DNA of 64,000 bases, taken from the NCBI GenBank assembly GCA_963668535.1, contig OY764867.1:248001-312000 (forward strand), in the 5' to 3' direction. The notes under the pieces were generated by a model. That model saw only the letters and a list, made by a program, of their open reading frames with translations. It ran no database searches and was not told the DNA's origin. Source of the stretch: F22 sp963668535 (GTDB lineage Bacteria; Bacteroidota; Bacteroidia; Bacteroidales; Bacteroidaceae). Below are positions 23,968 to 32,887 of this stretch, in pieces. A program made the position numbers and the translations under genes. Positions within the stretch are counted from its first letter, which is position 1; each line of letters starts with the position of its first letter.

Positions 23968-26900
23968 ATGGCTTCGTTGAAGTTGTATAACATCTCAAAA
24001 GACAAGGAGGACAATACTATTAAAACGTTCAAGAAAATAGTAACCATATTGATATTGGTCATTGCATCGCTCTACTTAGGATCGATGTGGGTGCTCAGTG
24101 TCCCAGCCATACAACACCGACTTTCAAGAATCGCTTCAGACGAGTTGAGCAATGCACTTGGTACTAAAGTGACGTTACAGCGAGTACATATACGTCCCAT
24201 GGATCGCATCGTACTTGATGAAGTCAGCATATCTGATCAACAAAAGGTTGATATGTTACAAATAGAACGTTTAGCTGTACAGTATGATTTCTTTGCCCTT
24301 ATTCAAGGAAAGATCAATATACATAGCGCCCAATTGTTTTCCCCAAAAATTCATCTCATTCAAGATACCATTTCAGGAAAGATGAACTACGATTTCTTAC
24401 TGAAATTATTTAATCGTGGCGGCAATGGTAAAGCTGTCCATTTGCGCCTTAATTCTTTATTAATTCGCCGTGGAGAAATACAAATTGATCCACGCAACGT
24501 GAGCATACGCAATCTCGCTACACGCTTATCCATAAAAACGATAACAGAAGATAGTGTAGATGTGCGCATCAAATCATTTTCATTGCAAGCACAACATAAT
24601 TTCGAAATTAATAATTTAAAGATGATCTGTCGTGCCAATCGCCATGGCATGAGACTGCGTAATTTCGGCATCGAATTACCCCACTCCGCTATCAGCAGTC
24701 CATCTCTAAGCATCTCATACGACAGTTTACCCAACCTGACTCAACCATTAAAATGGAAACATTTGCACATGTCATTAACCAGAGGCTCTCACCTCACACC
24801 TATCGACCTACAAGCATTTGTTCCCAAATTACAAGGTTTTACTCATCCGTGGACAGTAGAGGGAGAAGTGGAAGGCAATGCAAAAAAACTCAATATACAA
24901 GGGGGACTTCACGTACCCACACTTGTTGAATTAGCAGGTGAAGCGACCCTAAAAGACATAGACAACAAAGACAAAACAAGCGTAGTTGGTTCATTGACTC
25001 AAGGAGTCATCACAAAGAACGGACTAAGTTTATTGGCTCATGAGATTGCTCTTAGCCAAAAAGATAGCACACGATTTACCAAACTAGGACGTATAGAACT
25101 ACAAGGGCGTGTATATGGACCTTTAAAGGACTGTACATTGCAAGGAAAAGTACAAACACTTCCAGGTAATTTAGACCTGCTTTTGCAAGCTCAAGTAGTC
25201 GACCCACTAGCACGCAAAGTTACAGCCTCCATTTCTTCAGACAGCATAGCCGTAGGTACCATCTTAAACGACACGACTTTTGGCAATGCAGCTCTAGATA
25301 TCAGTGTACAACGCACGCTATCTCGAAAAACGCTAGCACAGAAAGTACCCAATATAGATTGGACTGTACAAGGAGATATTCACGAACTTGGATATAAATC
25401 GTACATATATAGAAATATCACAGTTGATATCTCACGCAAGGATAAGCACATTCAAGGCGAATTATGGGCAGACGATCCTAATGGCACTTTATGGATAAAC
25501 GGTGGTGTTGATATGAGGTACAGACTTCCCAAAGTCGATTTTGAAGCCTCTTTAAAAGACATCCATTTAGATCGTCTACATTTATCCAAACGAGAAGAAG
25601 CTCTTGTAAGCACACAAATTGAACTGCATTGTCAAGGTCTACAACCAGACAGTATACGAGGTACACTGCAGATACCATTGTTACGCTATAGCTGCAAAGG
25701 ACATGATTATCTCACTAAAGACATCACACTTTCAGCACAAACTTTACCAGATACAAGCTCCATAGACAAGCTGAAAAGCAAACTCCCTAACAGACATATT
25801 CAACTTAAAAGTGACTTCTTACATATAGATCTTGATGGACATTTTGTTTTTAAAGACGCTATTGCACATTTGAAGAATCAGTTGCTTACCAACCTATCTT
25901 CATTGTACAATAAAAAGGATTATGCTGCCAATAATTTGCATCAGTACAAATTGTATGTATCTCTCGACAAAAGTGACTTCTTACAAGATGTACTAAATAT
26001 TCCCGTACACATTCAAGGCACATCAACACTTAATTTATCAGTAGACGAGAGAAAAGATATAAGTTCCCTTGCAACATATATTCCACGAGTCAATTATGGC
26101 ACTCGCACCCTCCAATCAATAAACATTAAAGCTAATAACAGTCCTCAAAACACATTTGCCGACATCCGTTTCAATAACATCAAAGAGGATAAGGCCATTA
26201 ATGTCGTTCTTCATACAGAAGCGCAAAAAGATACTGTACTGACTGCTATTAATTGGGGGAACAATACTGGAGCTACCTATAGTGGACGTATGGACTTACA
26301 AACCATATTAAGTCGACAGATACAACCACAAGCTATAACCACCTTAGCACCTACACAAATTATTATTCAAGACTCAATATGGCAAATAACACCTGCAACA
26401 GTTACTTGGCGCCCCGAGTATGTAGATATAAATGGATTGCGCATCAGCCATAAGGCACAATTATTGGCTATACATGGCACAGCATCTCATGCAGCCAGTG
26501 ACAGTATTCTTCTTCAACTACATGACATGGATTTGAAGTATATCTTTAATATGGTAAACCTAAAACGTTCTATTGATTTTGGAGGGATGGTGACCGGTTA
26601 TGCGTCAATGGCTAATACCTTTAACACCCCGCATTTAAATGCCGATTTGTTTATTAAGAATTACAGCTATAATAACGCAGTACTTGGCAACTTAAACATC
26701 ACTGGACTTTGGAACCAAGAAAAGAAAGGTATTCATTTACAAGCTACTTGCCACAAAGAACAAGAGCAGCCATTTACAGCCGATGGATATATCTACCCTT
26801 TATATGGAGGTGGACTTGATTTAGGTCTCAAAGCAAATGGAGTAAATATTGCTTTTATGCAACACTACCTATCTAGCATATCAAATGATATACAAGGACA

Positions 26901-28623
26901 AGCTTGGGGAAATATGCGTATTTTTGGTCCCTTCCACGCTATTGATATGGAAGGTGATTTAAACATATCTGGTGAAGGAAATATAGATATTCTTGGAACA
27001 AGATATAAATTAGGAGTGCTTGATGAAGACACTACACACAAAAACATTCGTCGAGTTCAAAGCAATCGTATATTACTCACACCTGGGCGTATCGAGACGA
27101 AACAATTTGCCGTCTACGACTTAGAGAATCATCCAGGCACAGTAGATATGACAATTACCCATGATCACTTGCATGACATGGCATACGATGTGCGCTTAGA
27201 AACTCCTGGCATGCTCGTGCTGGATACTCAACCTAGCGATTCCATCCCATTCTCTGGACACATCTACGCAAGTGGTTCAGGAAGGATATATGGGCATCAC
27301 AAAGAACTGCGTTGCGAAGCTGGATTGCGTGGGCTTAGAGGCTCTACATTCGATTTCGCTTTACAAGAATCAGAGAGTGCTTATGATGCTCCATTTATTA
27401 CCTTTAGAGACGCACGCACAACTTGGAATAAACATATAAAACCACAAACCAAGCCAACCCCAAAAGAGTCGGATACAGACATATACATGGACATACAAGT
27501 AGATGCAACTCCTGATGTTCAAATGAAATTGGTGATGGATCCTCAAGCAGAAGATAATATTGTAGGAAATGGTAGTGGAAATATACGCTTGACATACTAT
27601 AATAAAGGCAACGTAAATATGTATGGTAAATACACCATACAAGAAGGACGCTATGACTTCAATCTACAAGAAGTTATCCATAAGACCTTTGATATCAATA
27701 AGGGAAGTAGCATCACCTTTGATGGCGATCCATTGCAAGGCAATATGGACATTCAGGCAACATACGTAGTCAATGGAGCTTCACTGAATGATTTAGGAAG
27801 CGATGTAGCCAACTTGGTTGACAACCCCAATGTGCGAGTGAACTGTCTACTAAATCTGAAAGGGGCTATTCTTTCACCAGAAATTGATATGGACATAGCC
27901 TTGCCAAATGAACGCGCAGAAATCGAACACATGATACGTAACTATATTGGTACAGATGAACAAATGGACATGCAGATTATTTATCTACTGTCTCTTGGAA
28001 AATTCTATACACAATTGGCCGGTGGCAATGAAAGCCAAAATTCAAATATGGTAACCAGCGTCATTTCGTCTACATTGTCTGGGCAATTAAATTCAATGAT
28101 CTCTGGGTTAACCAATAATCATTGGAATTTTGGCACCAATTTATCTACAGGGCAAGAAGGATGGACAGATATGGAAATCGAAGGCATGCTATCTGGACGA
28201 CTGTTGAACAACCGTCTTTTAATCAATGGCAACTTTGGATATCGAGAAAACCCTCTTAGTGAAAGCAACTTTGTGGGCGATTTTGATGTACAATATTTAC
28301 TCAACCGTAATGGTGGGCTGATCCTGAAAGCCTATAACAAAACCAACGACCACTATTACACTAGAAATAGTTTGACAACTCAAGGATTAGGTATCGTATT
28401 CCAGAAGGACTTTAACAACTGGAATTGGCTTTGGTTTTGGAAAAAGAAGAAGAAAAATGTATCTTTGCAAACTAAAGTTCAAGAAGCTTCAATGGACGAC
28501 TCATTAGACGCATATAATGAGACAAATAACGATGATACACCGACCAATAAAACAATAGAAGGTCAATCATCAACTCCCAACTTAGAATTTGATTTTATAC
28601 AATATGAACAATCAAGAAAATAG
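23968..28623 (+). CDS. tamB: TamB/AsmA-like translocation and assembly module protein
   Basis: A 1551-residue inner-membrane-anchored protein that spans the periplasm as a beta-taco groove and is linked to outer-membrane assembly or lipid transport. One N-terminal membrane helix (IVTILILVIASLYLGSMWVL, about 25-45) is followed by an AsmA-like start (ALGTKVTLQRVHIRPMDRIVLDEVSISD). A very long repetitive beta region comes next. The C-terminal DUF490/TamB domain (about 1180-1490) includes GNGSGNIRLTYYNKGNVNMYGKYTIQEGRYDF and IIYLLSLGKFYTQLAGG. The open frame begins with TTG at 23965; the ATG at 23968 is chosen. tsaD starts 20 bp inside its 3' end. No TamA-like barrel is adjacent. Confidence 0.9.
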   Translation: MASLKLYNISKDKEDNTIKTFKKIVTILILVIASLYLGSMWVLSVPAIQHRLSRIASDELSNALGTKVTLQRVHIRPMDRIVLDEVSISDQQKVDMLQIERLAVQYDFFALIQGKINIHSAQLFSPKIHLIQDTISGKMNYDFLLKLFNRGGNGKAVHLRLNSLLIRRGEIQIDPRNVSIRNLATRLSIKTITEDSVDVRIKSFSLQAQHNFEINNLKMICRANRHGMRLRNFGIELPHSAISSPSLSISYDSLPNLTQPLKWKHLHMSLTRGSHLTPIDLQAFVPKLQGFTHPWTVEGEVEGNAKKLNIQGGLHVPTLVELAGEATLKDIDNKDKTSVVGSLTQGVITKNGLSLLAHEIALSQKDSTRFTKLGRIELQGRVYGPLKDCTLQGKVQTLPGNLDLLLQAQVVDPLARKVTASISSDSIAVGTILNDTTFGNAALDISVQRTLSRKTLAQKVPNIDWTVQGDIHELGYKSYIYRNITVDISRKDKHIQGELWADDPNGTLWINGGVDMRYRLPKVDFEASLKDIHLDRLHLSKREEALVSTQIELHCQGLQPDSIRGTLQIPLLRYSCKGHDYLTKDITLSAQTLPDTSSIDKLKSKLPNRHIQLKSDFLHIDLDGHFVFKDAIAHLKNQLLTNLSSLYNKKDYAANNLHQYKLYVSLDKSDFLQDVLNIPVHIQGTSTLNLSVDERKDISSLATYIPRVNYGTRTLQSINIKANNSPQNTFADIRFNNIKEDKAINVVLHTEAQKDTVLTAINWGNNTGATYSGRMDLQTILSRQIQPQAITTLAPTQIIIQDSIWQITPATVTWRPEYVDINGLRISHKAQLLAIHGTASHAASDSILLQLHDMDLKYIFNMVNLKRSIDFGGMVTGYASMANTFNTPHLNADLFIKNYSYNNAVLGNLNITGLWNQEKKGIHLQATCHKEQEQPFTADGYIYPLYGGGLDLGLKANGVNIAFMQHYLSSISNDIQGQAWGNMRIFGPFHAIDMEGDLNISGEGNIDILGTRYKLGVLDEDTTHKNIRRVQSNRILLTPGRIETKQFAVYDLENHPGTVDMTITHDHLHDMAYDVRLETPGMLVLDTQPSDSIPFSGHIYASGSGRIYGHHKELRCEAGLRGLRGSTFDFALQESESAYDAPFITFRDARTTWNKHIKPQTKPTPKESDTDIYMDIQVDATPDVQMKLVMDPQAEDNIVGNGSGNIRLTYYNKGNVNMYGKYTIQEGRYDFNLQEVIHKTFDINKGSSITFDGDPLQGNMDIQATYVVNGASLNDLGSDVANLVDNPNVRVNCLLNLKGAILSPEIDMDIALPNERAEIEHMIRNYIGTDEQMDMQIIYLLSLGKFYTQLAGGNESQNSNMVTSVISSTLSGQLNSMISGLTNNHWNFGTNLSTGQEGWTDMEIEGMLSGRLLNNRLLINGNFGYRENPLSESNFVGDFDVQYLLNRNGGLILKAYNKTNDHYYTRNSLTTQGLGIVFQKDFNNWNWLWFWKKKKKNVSLQTKVQEASMDDSLDAYNETNNDDTPTNKTIEGQSSTPNLEFDFIQYEQSRK

Positions 28624-29647
28624 CAAAAAGGATATTATTATATTAGGCATAGAATCGAGCTGTGACGACACATCAGCTGCTGTGCTTAAGAATGGAGAAT
28701 TGCTTAGCAATGTTGTAGCAAGCCAAGCTGTACACGAACGCTATGGTGGTGTAGTACCAGAACTAGCCTCTCGAGCACACCAACAACACATTGTACCCGT
28801 AGTGGATGCCGCACTAAAAGATGCCGGTATTACCAAAGAAGATTTATCAGCTGTAGCCTTTACCCGTGGACCAGGTCTTATGGGATCATTGCTTGTGGGA
28901 ACTTCTTTTGCAAAAGGTTTCGCTCGTGCATTAAACATTCCTCTTGTGGATGTGAACCATTTAAAAGGACACGTTCTAGCTCACTTTATTAAGACACCCG
29001 GACAAGCCCACACGCCTCCTACATTTCCTTTCCTATGCCTTCTAGTATCAGGTGGTAACTCACAAATTATATTGGTCAAATCGCCTATGGACATGGAGGT
29101 TGTAGGACAAACGATTGACGATGCTGCTGGAGAAGCCATAGATAAGTGTGCTAAGGTGCTTGGACTGGGGTATCCTGGCGGACCTATTATTGATAAGTTG
29201 GCACGTAAAGGCAATCCAACTGCATATACATTTAGTAAACCTCATATTGCTGAGTTGAATTATAGCTTTAGTGGACTTAAGACTTCTTTCTTATATAATC
29301 TCCGTAAATGGATTAAAGAAGAGCCCAACTTTATTGAAAATCACTTAGAAGATTTAGCAGCGAGCATAGAAAATACGATTGTTGAAATTCTAATGGATAA
29401 ACTCCGTAAAGCTGCCAAAGCATATAACATCAATGAAGTAGCTGTTGCTGGTGGTGTATCGGCCAATAATGGTTTGCGTAATGCCTTCTTAGAGCATGCC
29501 AAGCGCTATGGATGGACAGTACACATTCCTCCATTTGGCTATACAACCGACAATGCGGCAATGATCGCTATGAGTGGGCACTTTAATTATCTTGAGGGAC
29601 AATTCTGTGACATCAATGAGCCTGCTTTTGCTCGCATGACTATGTAA
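28604..29647 (+). CDS. tsaD: tRNA N6-adenosine threonylcarbamoyltransferase
   Basis: Transfers the threonylcarbamoyl group to A37 of ANN-decoding tRNAs, working with TsaB and TsaE. The 347-residue product is an ASKHA-fold protein. It has the opening ILGIESSCDDTSAAV, the metal-binding histidines in VNHLKGHVLAH, SGGNSQIILV, GEAIDKCAKVLGLGYPGGP and the C-terminal VAGGVSANNGLR. Length is normal. The frame opens with a TTG at 28589 inside tamB; the ATG at 28604 is the better start. It overlaps tamB by 20 bp and precedes maf, so it is part of one operon. Confidence 0.97.
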   Translation: MNNQENSKKDIIILGIESSCDDTSAAVLKNGELLSNVVASQAVHERYGGVVPELASRAHQQHIVPVVDAALKDAGITKEDLSAVAFTRGPGLMGSLLVGTSFAKGFARALNIPLVDVNHLKGHVLAHFIKTPGQAHTPPTFPFLCLLVSGGNSQIILVKSPMDMEVVGQTIDDAAGEAIDKCAKVLGLGYPGGPIIDKLARKGNPTAYTFSKPHIAELNYSFSGLKTSFLYNLRKWIKEEPNFIENHLEDLAASIENTIVEILMDKLRKAAKAYNINEVAVAGGVSANNGLRNAFLEHAKRYGWTVHIPPFGYTTDNAAMIAMSGHFNYLEGQFCDINEPAFARMTM

Positions 29648-29672
29648 TACTTGAATATTTAAATTATAGAAT

Positions 29673-30254
29673 ATGCTGCAATTAGATCCATACAACGTCA
29701 TTTTAGCCAGTAATTCACCACGCCGCAAGGAACTACTTAGCGGACTAGGTATCCAATATATTGTCCAGACATTACCCAATATTGATGAGTCTTATCCAGA
29801 AAATTTGTCAGGAGCTGATATTCCCCAGTATATTGCAGAACAAAAAGCCTCGGCATACTCTGAACATATGGCAGAAGATGATCTAATTATCACTGCCGAT
29901 ACGGTTGTCATTTTAGGCGATGAAGTACTAGGTAAACCTAAGGACGCAAACGATGCCTACCGCATGTTGCGTGCTTTAAGTGGACAGACACACCAAGTGA
30001 TCACTGGCGTATGTATCACCACTAAAAAGAAGAAGGTTACATTCTCAGCACAAACAGATGTTACCTTTGTTGAGTTAACAGATGATGAAATCACCTGGTA
30101 TGTAGACACTTACAAGCCAATGGATAAAGCTGGAAGCTATGGGGTACAAGAATGGATAGGTTATATAGCTGTATCTAGTATGAATGGTAGTTTCTATAAT
30201 GTCATGGGGCTACCTGTACAGTTGTTATATCACGAACTCAAAAAGTTTGTCTAA
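29673..30254 (+). CDS. maf: Maf-like nucleoside triphosphate pyrophosphatase
   Basis: House-cleaning hydrolase that removes non-canonical or excess NTPs (dTTP/UTP type in the YhdE branch). The 193-residue product has the substrate-binding opening VILASNSPRRKELLSGLG, the catalytic LIITADTVVILGDEVLGKPKD and the late DKAGSYGVQEWIGYIAVSSMNGSFYNVMGLP block; all are family hallmarks. The DTVV and GKP elements are intact. It lies 25 bp after tsaD and ends the tamB-tsaD-maf group. The 3' flank holds the 22-bp palindromic repeats. Confidence 0.93.
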   Translation: MLQLDPYNVILASNSPRRKELLSGLGIQYIVQTLPNIDESYPENLSGADIPQYIAEQKASAYSEHMAEDDLIITADTVVILGDEVLGKPKDANDAYRMLRALSGQTHQVITGVCITTKKKKVTFSAQTDVTFVELTDDEITWYVDTYKPMDKAGSYGVQEWIGYIAVSSMNGSFYNVMGLPVQLLYHELKKFV

Positions 30255-30397
30255 TACCCAAAGAATTCATACCTGTAGTCAAATATGATCAGGTAAACAT
30301 CACGTTTACGACAAGGCGCTCCTTAGCAGACCAACCTGTTCCATATAGCTTTCAAAGAAACACAAACTAGTCTCCACTACAGATCGCACAATATACA

Positions 30398-30497
30398 ATA
30401 CAGTCATAGATGTACATCCATAGATATGTAAATGTACATATATGACTGTATATATGTACATATACACATGCATAAATGTACATATATACTAACTCAC
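30398..30497. repeat. Four 22-bp palindromic tandem repeats
   Basis: The 8-bp palindrome ATGTACAT occurs at 30410, 30432, 30454 and 30476, exactly 22 bp apart each time. The intervening 14 bp are only partly conserved (TATA-rich). The first two units also form a larger inverted repeat: 30398-30417 (ATACAGTCATAGATGTACAT) pairs with 30432-30451 with one mismatch around a 14-nt loop. The cluster lies between convergent maf and a GNAT gene, so it is not a promoter region. The rest of the 30255-30553 gap holds no gene that I can see. Confidence 0.8.
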
Positions 30498-30553
30498 AAA
30501 GTATGGCAAACTTGTCCTCTATAGTTGAATAGTGAAAAGCAAAGTATATGCTT

Positions 30554-31141
30554 TTACTTTACATCTATAGCCATTACATAATCGTTCATCTCATACCCAT
30601 GTTCCAAAACAAAGTCCTCCTCAGCAATGCATGTCATGCCTAAATGTTCGTAAAAGTTGCGAGCCAAATTATGACGGTTCACTTGAAGAATCATTCGACA
30701 AGGTTCCTTTGACATGCCGCGTACAATAGCGACGGCTTCTTCCCATAAACGTCTACCCAAACCTTTCCCTTGAAAGTCTGGAGATAAATAAATCTTATTG
30801 AGTTTGTAGATGGGCAATTCAGCAGATTGGATAATATCCAAATCAGATGCGGATGCGTGCACATTCTCGGAAGATATATGAAGATCTTTTGAAGGAGTAC
30901 TTATGCTGATATATCCACAAGGCTTCTTCACCCAAAAAGCGAGGTAAAATCTCTGAGTATTATTGGAGATGTCGGTCGTTAAAGCCTGCTCAGAATACAT
31001 CCAATCAAACATCCATTCTAATTGTTCGGTTGATAAGATTGAAGCATACGTAGCAGGAAAAGCTTTAGCTGCAATCTGACGAATAGTGGGCACATCTTGT
31101 ACCCCTGCTTCTTGTAAATAAAACACATCTTGTTTATTCAT
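30554..31141 (-). CDS. GNAT-family N-acetyltransferase
   Basis: A 195-residue cytoplasmic acetyl-CoA-dependent acyltransferase. The core shows the GNAT beta4-alpha3 motif A (KIYLSPDFQGKGLGRRLWEEAVAIV, with the acetyl-CoA pyrophosphate loop Q-G-K-G-L-G-R) and the later NLARNFYEHLGMTCIAEEDF (motif B). The substrate is unknown. It follows trxB by 83 bp on the same strand. It may be the end of the ftsK-lolA-trxB transcript or have its own promoter. Confidence 0.88.
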   Translation of the reverse strand: MNKQDVFYLQEAGVQDVPTIRQIAAKAFPATYASILSTEQLEWMFDWMYSEQALTTDISNNTQRFYLAFWVKKPCGYISISTPSKDLHISSENVHASASDLDIIQSAELPIYKLNKIYLSPDFQGKGLGRRLWEEAVAIVRGMSKEPCRMILQVNRHNLARNFYEHLGMTCIAEEDFVLEHGYEMNDYVMAIDVK

Positions 31142-31224
31142 ATAAGGTCACTTTTTACAATAAGCGTGTATCAGAATACCTGACACACGCTTGTATTTTA
31201 TACTATAAGATAGAGAATTTTTAA

Positions 31225-32178
31225 TTAGTTATATCCATTCTCTGTCAAATAACGTTCAGCTTCAATAGCCGCTTTACATCCAGAACCAGCTGCTGTAATG
31301 GCTTGACGGTAATGTGGATCTGCTACATCACCTGCAGCATAGACACCAGGTAATTTAGTACGAGGGGTATTTCCTTCTGTGATAAGATACCCTACTTCGT
31401 CAGTCTCAAGATACTCTTTAAAGATATCAGAATTTGGTTTGTGTCCAATAGCCAAGAAAAATCCATCTATCGGCAATTGATAGTGTTCTTCATCCTCTTT
31501 ACCCATGCGCTTGACAAGCTTCACACCTTCTACACCATTTTCACCATATAGTCCTTCGGCATTATGTTCAAATAGCACGTCAATCTTAGGATGTTTAGCT
31601 ACGCGATCTTGCATAATTTGAGAGGCACGAAGAAAAGGCTTACGCACCAATAGATATACTTTGTCTGCAAGACCAGCCAGATAGATTGCTTCTTCACAAG
31701 CAGTATCTCCCCCACCAACAACAGCAACAGTCTTCTTTCTATAGAAAAAGCCATCACAGGTGGCACAAGCACTGACACCCATACCGGCATATTTCGTTTC
31801 ATCCTCCAAACCTAAATACTTAGCTGTGGCTCCAGTACTAATAATCAAAGAATCGCATGTGATTTCTTTTTCATCATCAATAGTTACTATATATGGTTGT
31901 TTACTTAAATCAGCCTTAGTTGCAAAACCACTTCTGATGTCACACCCGAAACGGGAAGCCTGATTACGCAAGTCCATCATCAATTGATTGCCATCAATGC
32001 CTTCTGGATAACCAGGAAAATTTTCAACTTCTGTGGTCGTTGTTAACTGTCCCCCTGGTTGCAAACCTTCATACATCACAGGGTTCAGATTGGCACGTCC
32101 AGCATATATGGCTGCAGTAAACCCAGCAGGTCCAGAACCAATAATTAAGCACTTAGTGTGCATTGTTTCATTGCTCAT
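31225..32178 (-). CDS. trxB: Thioredoxin-disulfide reductase
   Basis: FAD enzyme that reduces thioredoxin with NADPH in the cytoplasm. The 317-residue product has the FAD-binding GSGPAG at residues 14-19, the redox-active CATC at 138-141 (SACATCDGFFYR), an NADPH-binding GGGDTACEEA and the C-terminal PGVYAAGDVADPHYRQAITAAGSG. Length is normal for low-molecular-weight TrxB. It is downstream of lolA and ftsK with a 44-bp gap. Functionally it could feed reducing power, via thioredoxin, to the DsbD at the left edge. Confidence 0.96.
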   Translation of the reverse strand: MSNETMHTKCLIIGSGPAGFTAAIYAGRANLNPVMYEGLQPGGQLTTTTEVENFPGYPEGIDGNQLMMDLRNQASRFGCDIRSGFATKADLSKQPYIVTIDDEKEITCDSLIISTGATAKYLGLEDETKYAGMGVSACATCDGFFYRKKTVAVVGGGDTACEEAIYLAGLADKVYLLVRKPFLRASQIMQDRVAKHPKIDVLFEHNAEGLYGENGVEGVKLVKRMGKEDEEHYQLPIDGFFLAIGHKPNSDIFKEYLETDEVGYLITEGNTPRTKLPGVYAAGDVADPHYRQAITAAGSGCKAAIEAERYLTENGYN

Positions 32179-32222
32179 AGTTTTTTGTTTTATATTTTAT
32201 CCTATTTGAAGAAGAGTACTCC

Positions 32223-32867
32223 TTATCGCAGATCTATGAGATCTACATCAGGAATCTGCCCATCTTCATATCTAAAGGTAGCTTTATCAAATTGTAGGCC
32301 ATTCTTGAAGTCATTGACTTTAATTTGTGTTTCTCCTTGAGACTTCTCATTCAACACGACATATACCACTTGATAATTCTTTGGTGACACATAGACATAT
32401 ACTTGTTTAACCATATTATCTTGATCCTTAGCCATCAATGACACACGATAAACATCATCGTTTTGAAACTTCATCCAATTAGCTTCTCCCAAGCGATAAG
32501 CTCGAGCATAATCTAAAATATAGCTATATGGATTGACATCATAAAGCTCTTCTTTAGTGGGGCATGTCCATGTCACTTCCTCATTTTCCTTTAAATAACT
32601 CCATTGCGATTCCCCATCATACCATGTACGAGATACAGGTGTATAAATCATGAAACAACCAGCTTGCATTTTTATATGTCCATGAAGCACATCCGAAGCT
32701 TGTCCATCTGTTGTCTGGATAATATTAAAACTTGCTGACACACCAGCCTTTTGAAGTACTTTAGCCGCCTCTTTCATAATCACAGAAGCTTTAGGGACAC
32801 GGTGTCCTGCATGAAGCGTACAAAAACACATCAATGCACAACATAGTGCCATTACTTTATTCATCAT
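32223..32867 (-). CDS. LolA-like outer-membrane lipoprotein carrier
   Basis: A 214-residue periplasmic protein with a signal peptide (MNKVMALCCALMCFCTLHAG). The mature part has the LolA-type half-barrel pattern: GHIKMQAGCFMIYTPVSRTWYDGESQWSYLKENEEV in the middle and VYVYVSPKNYQVVYVVLNEKSQGETQIKVNDFKNG near the end. LolA carries lipoproteins from the LolCDE complex to the outer membrane. Its place directly after ftsK (20-bp gap) is common in Bacteroidetes. I call it LolA-like because the family is divergent here. Confidence 0.82.
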   Translation of the reverse strand: MMNKVMALCCALMCFCTLHAGHRVPKASVIMKEAAKVLQKAGVSASFNIIQTTDGQASDVLHGHIKMQAGCFMIYTPVSRTWYDGESQWSYLKENEEVTWTCPTKEELYDVNPYSYILDYARAYRLGEANWMKFQNDDVYRVSLMAKDQDNMVKQVYVYVSPKNYQVVYVVLNEKSQGETQIKVNDFKNGLQFDKATFRYEDGQIPDVDLIDLR

Positions 32868-32887
32868 ACATTCAATATTTTAGAGTA

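Noticed and set aside
30398..30497. Possible CRISPR array
   Set aside because: The conserved part is only an 8-bp palindrome, the 14-bp intervals are partly similar to each other and too short for spacers, and no cas gene is near.
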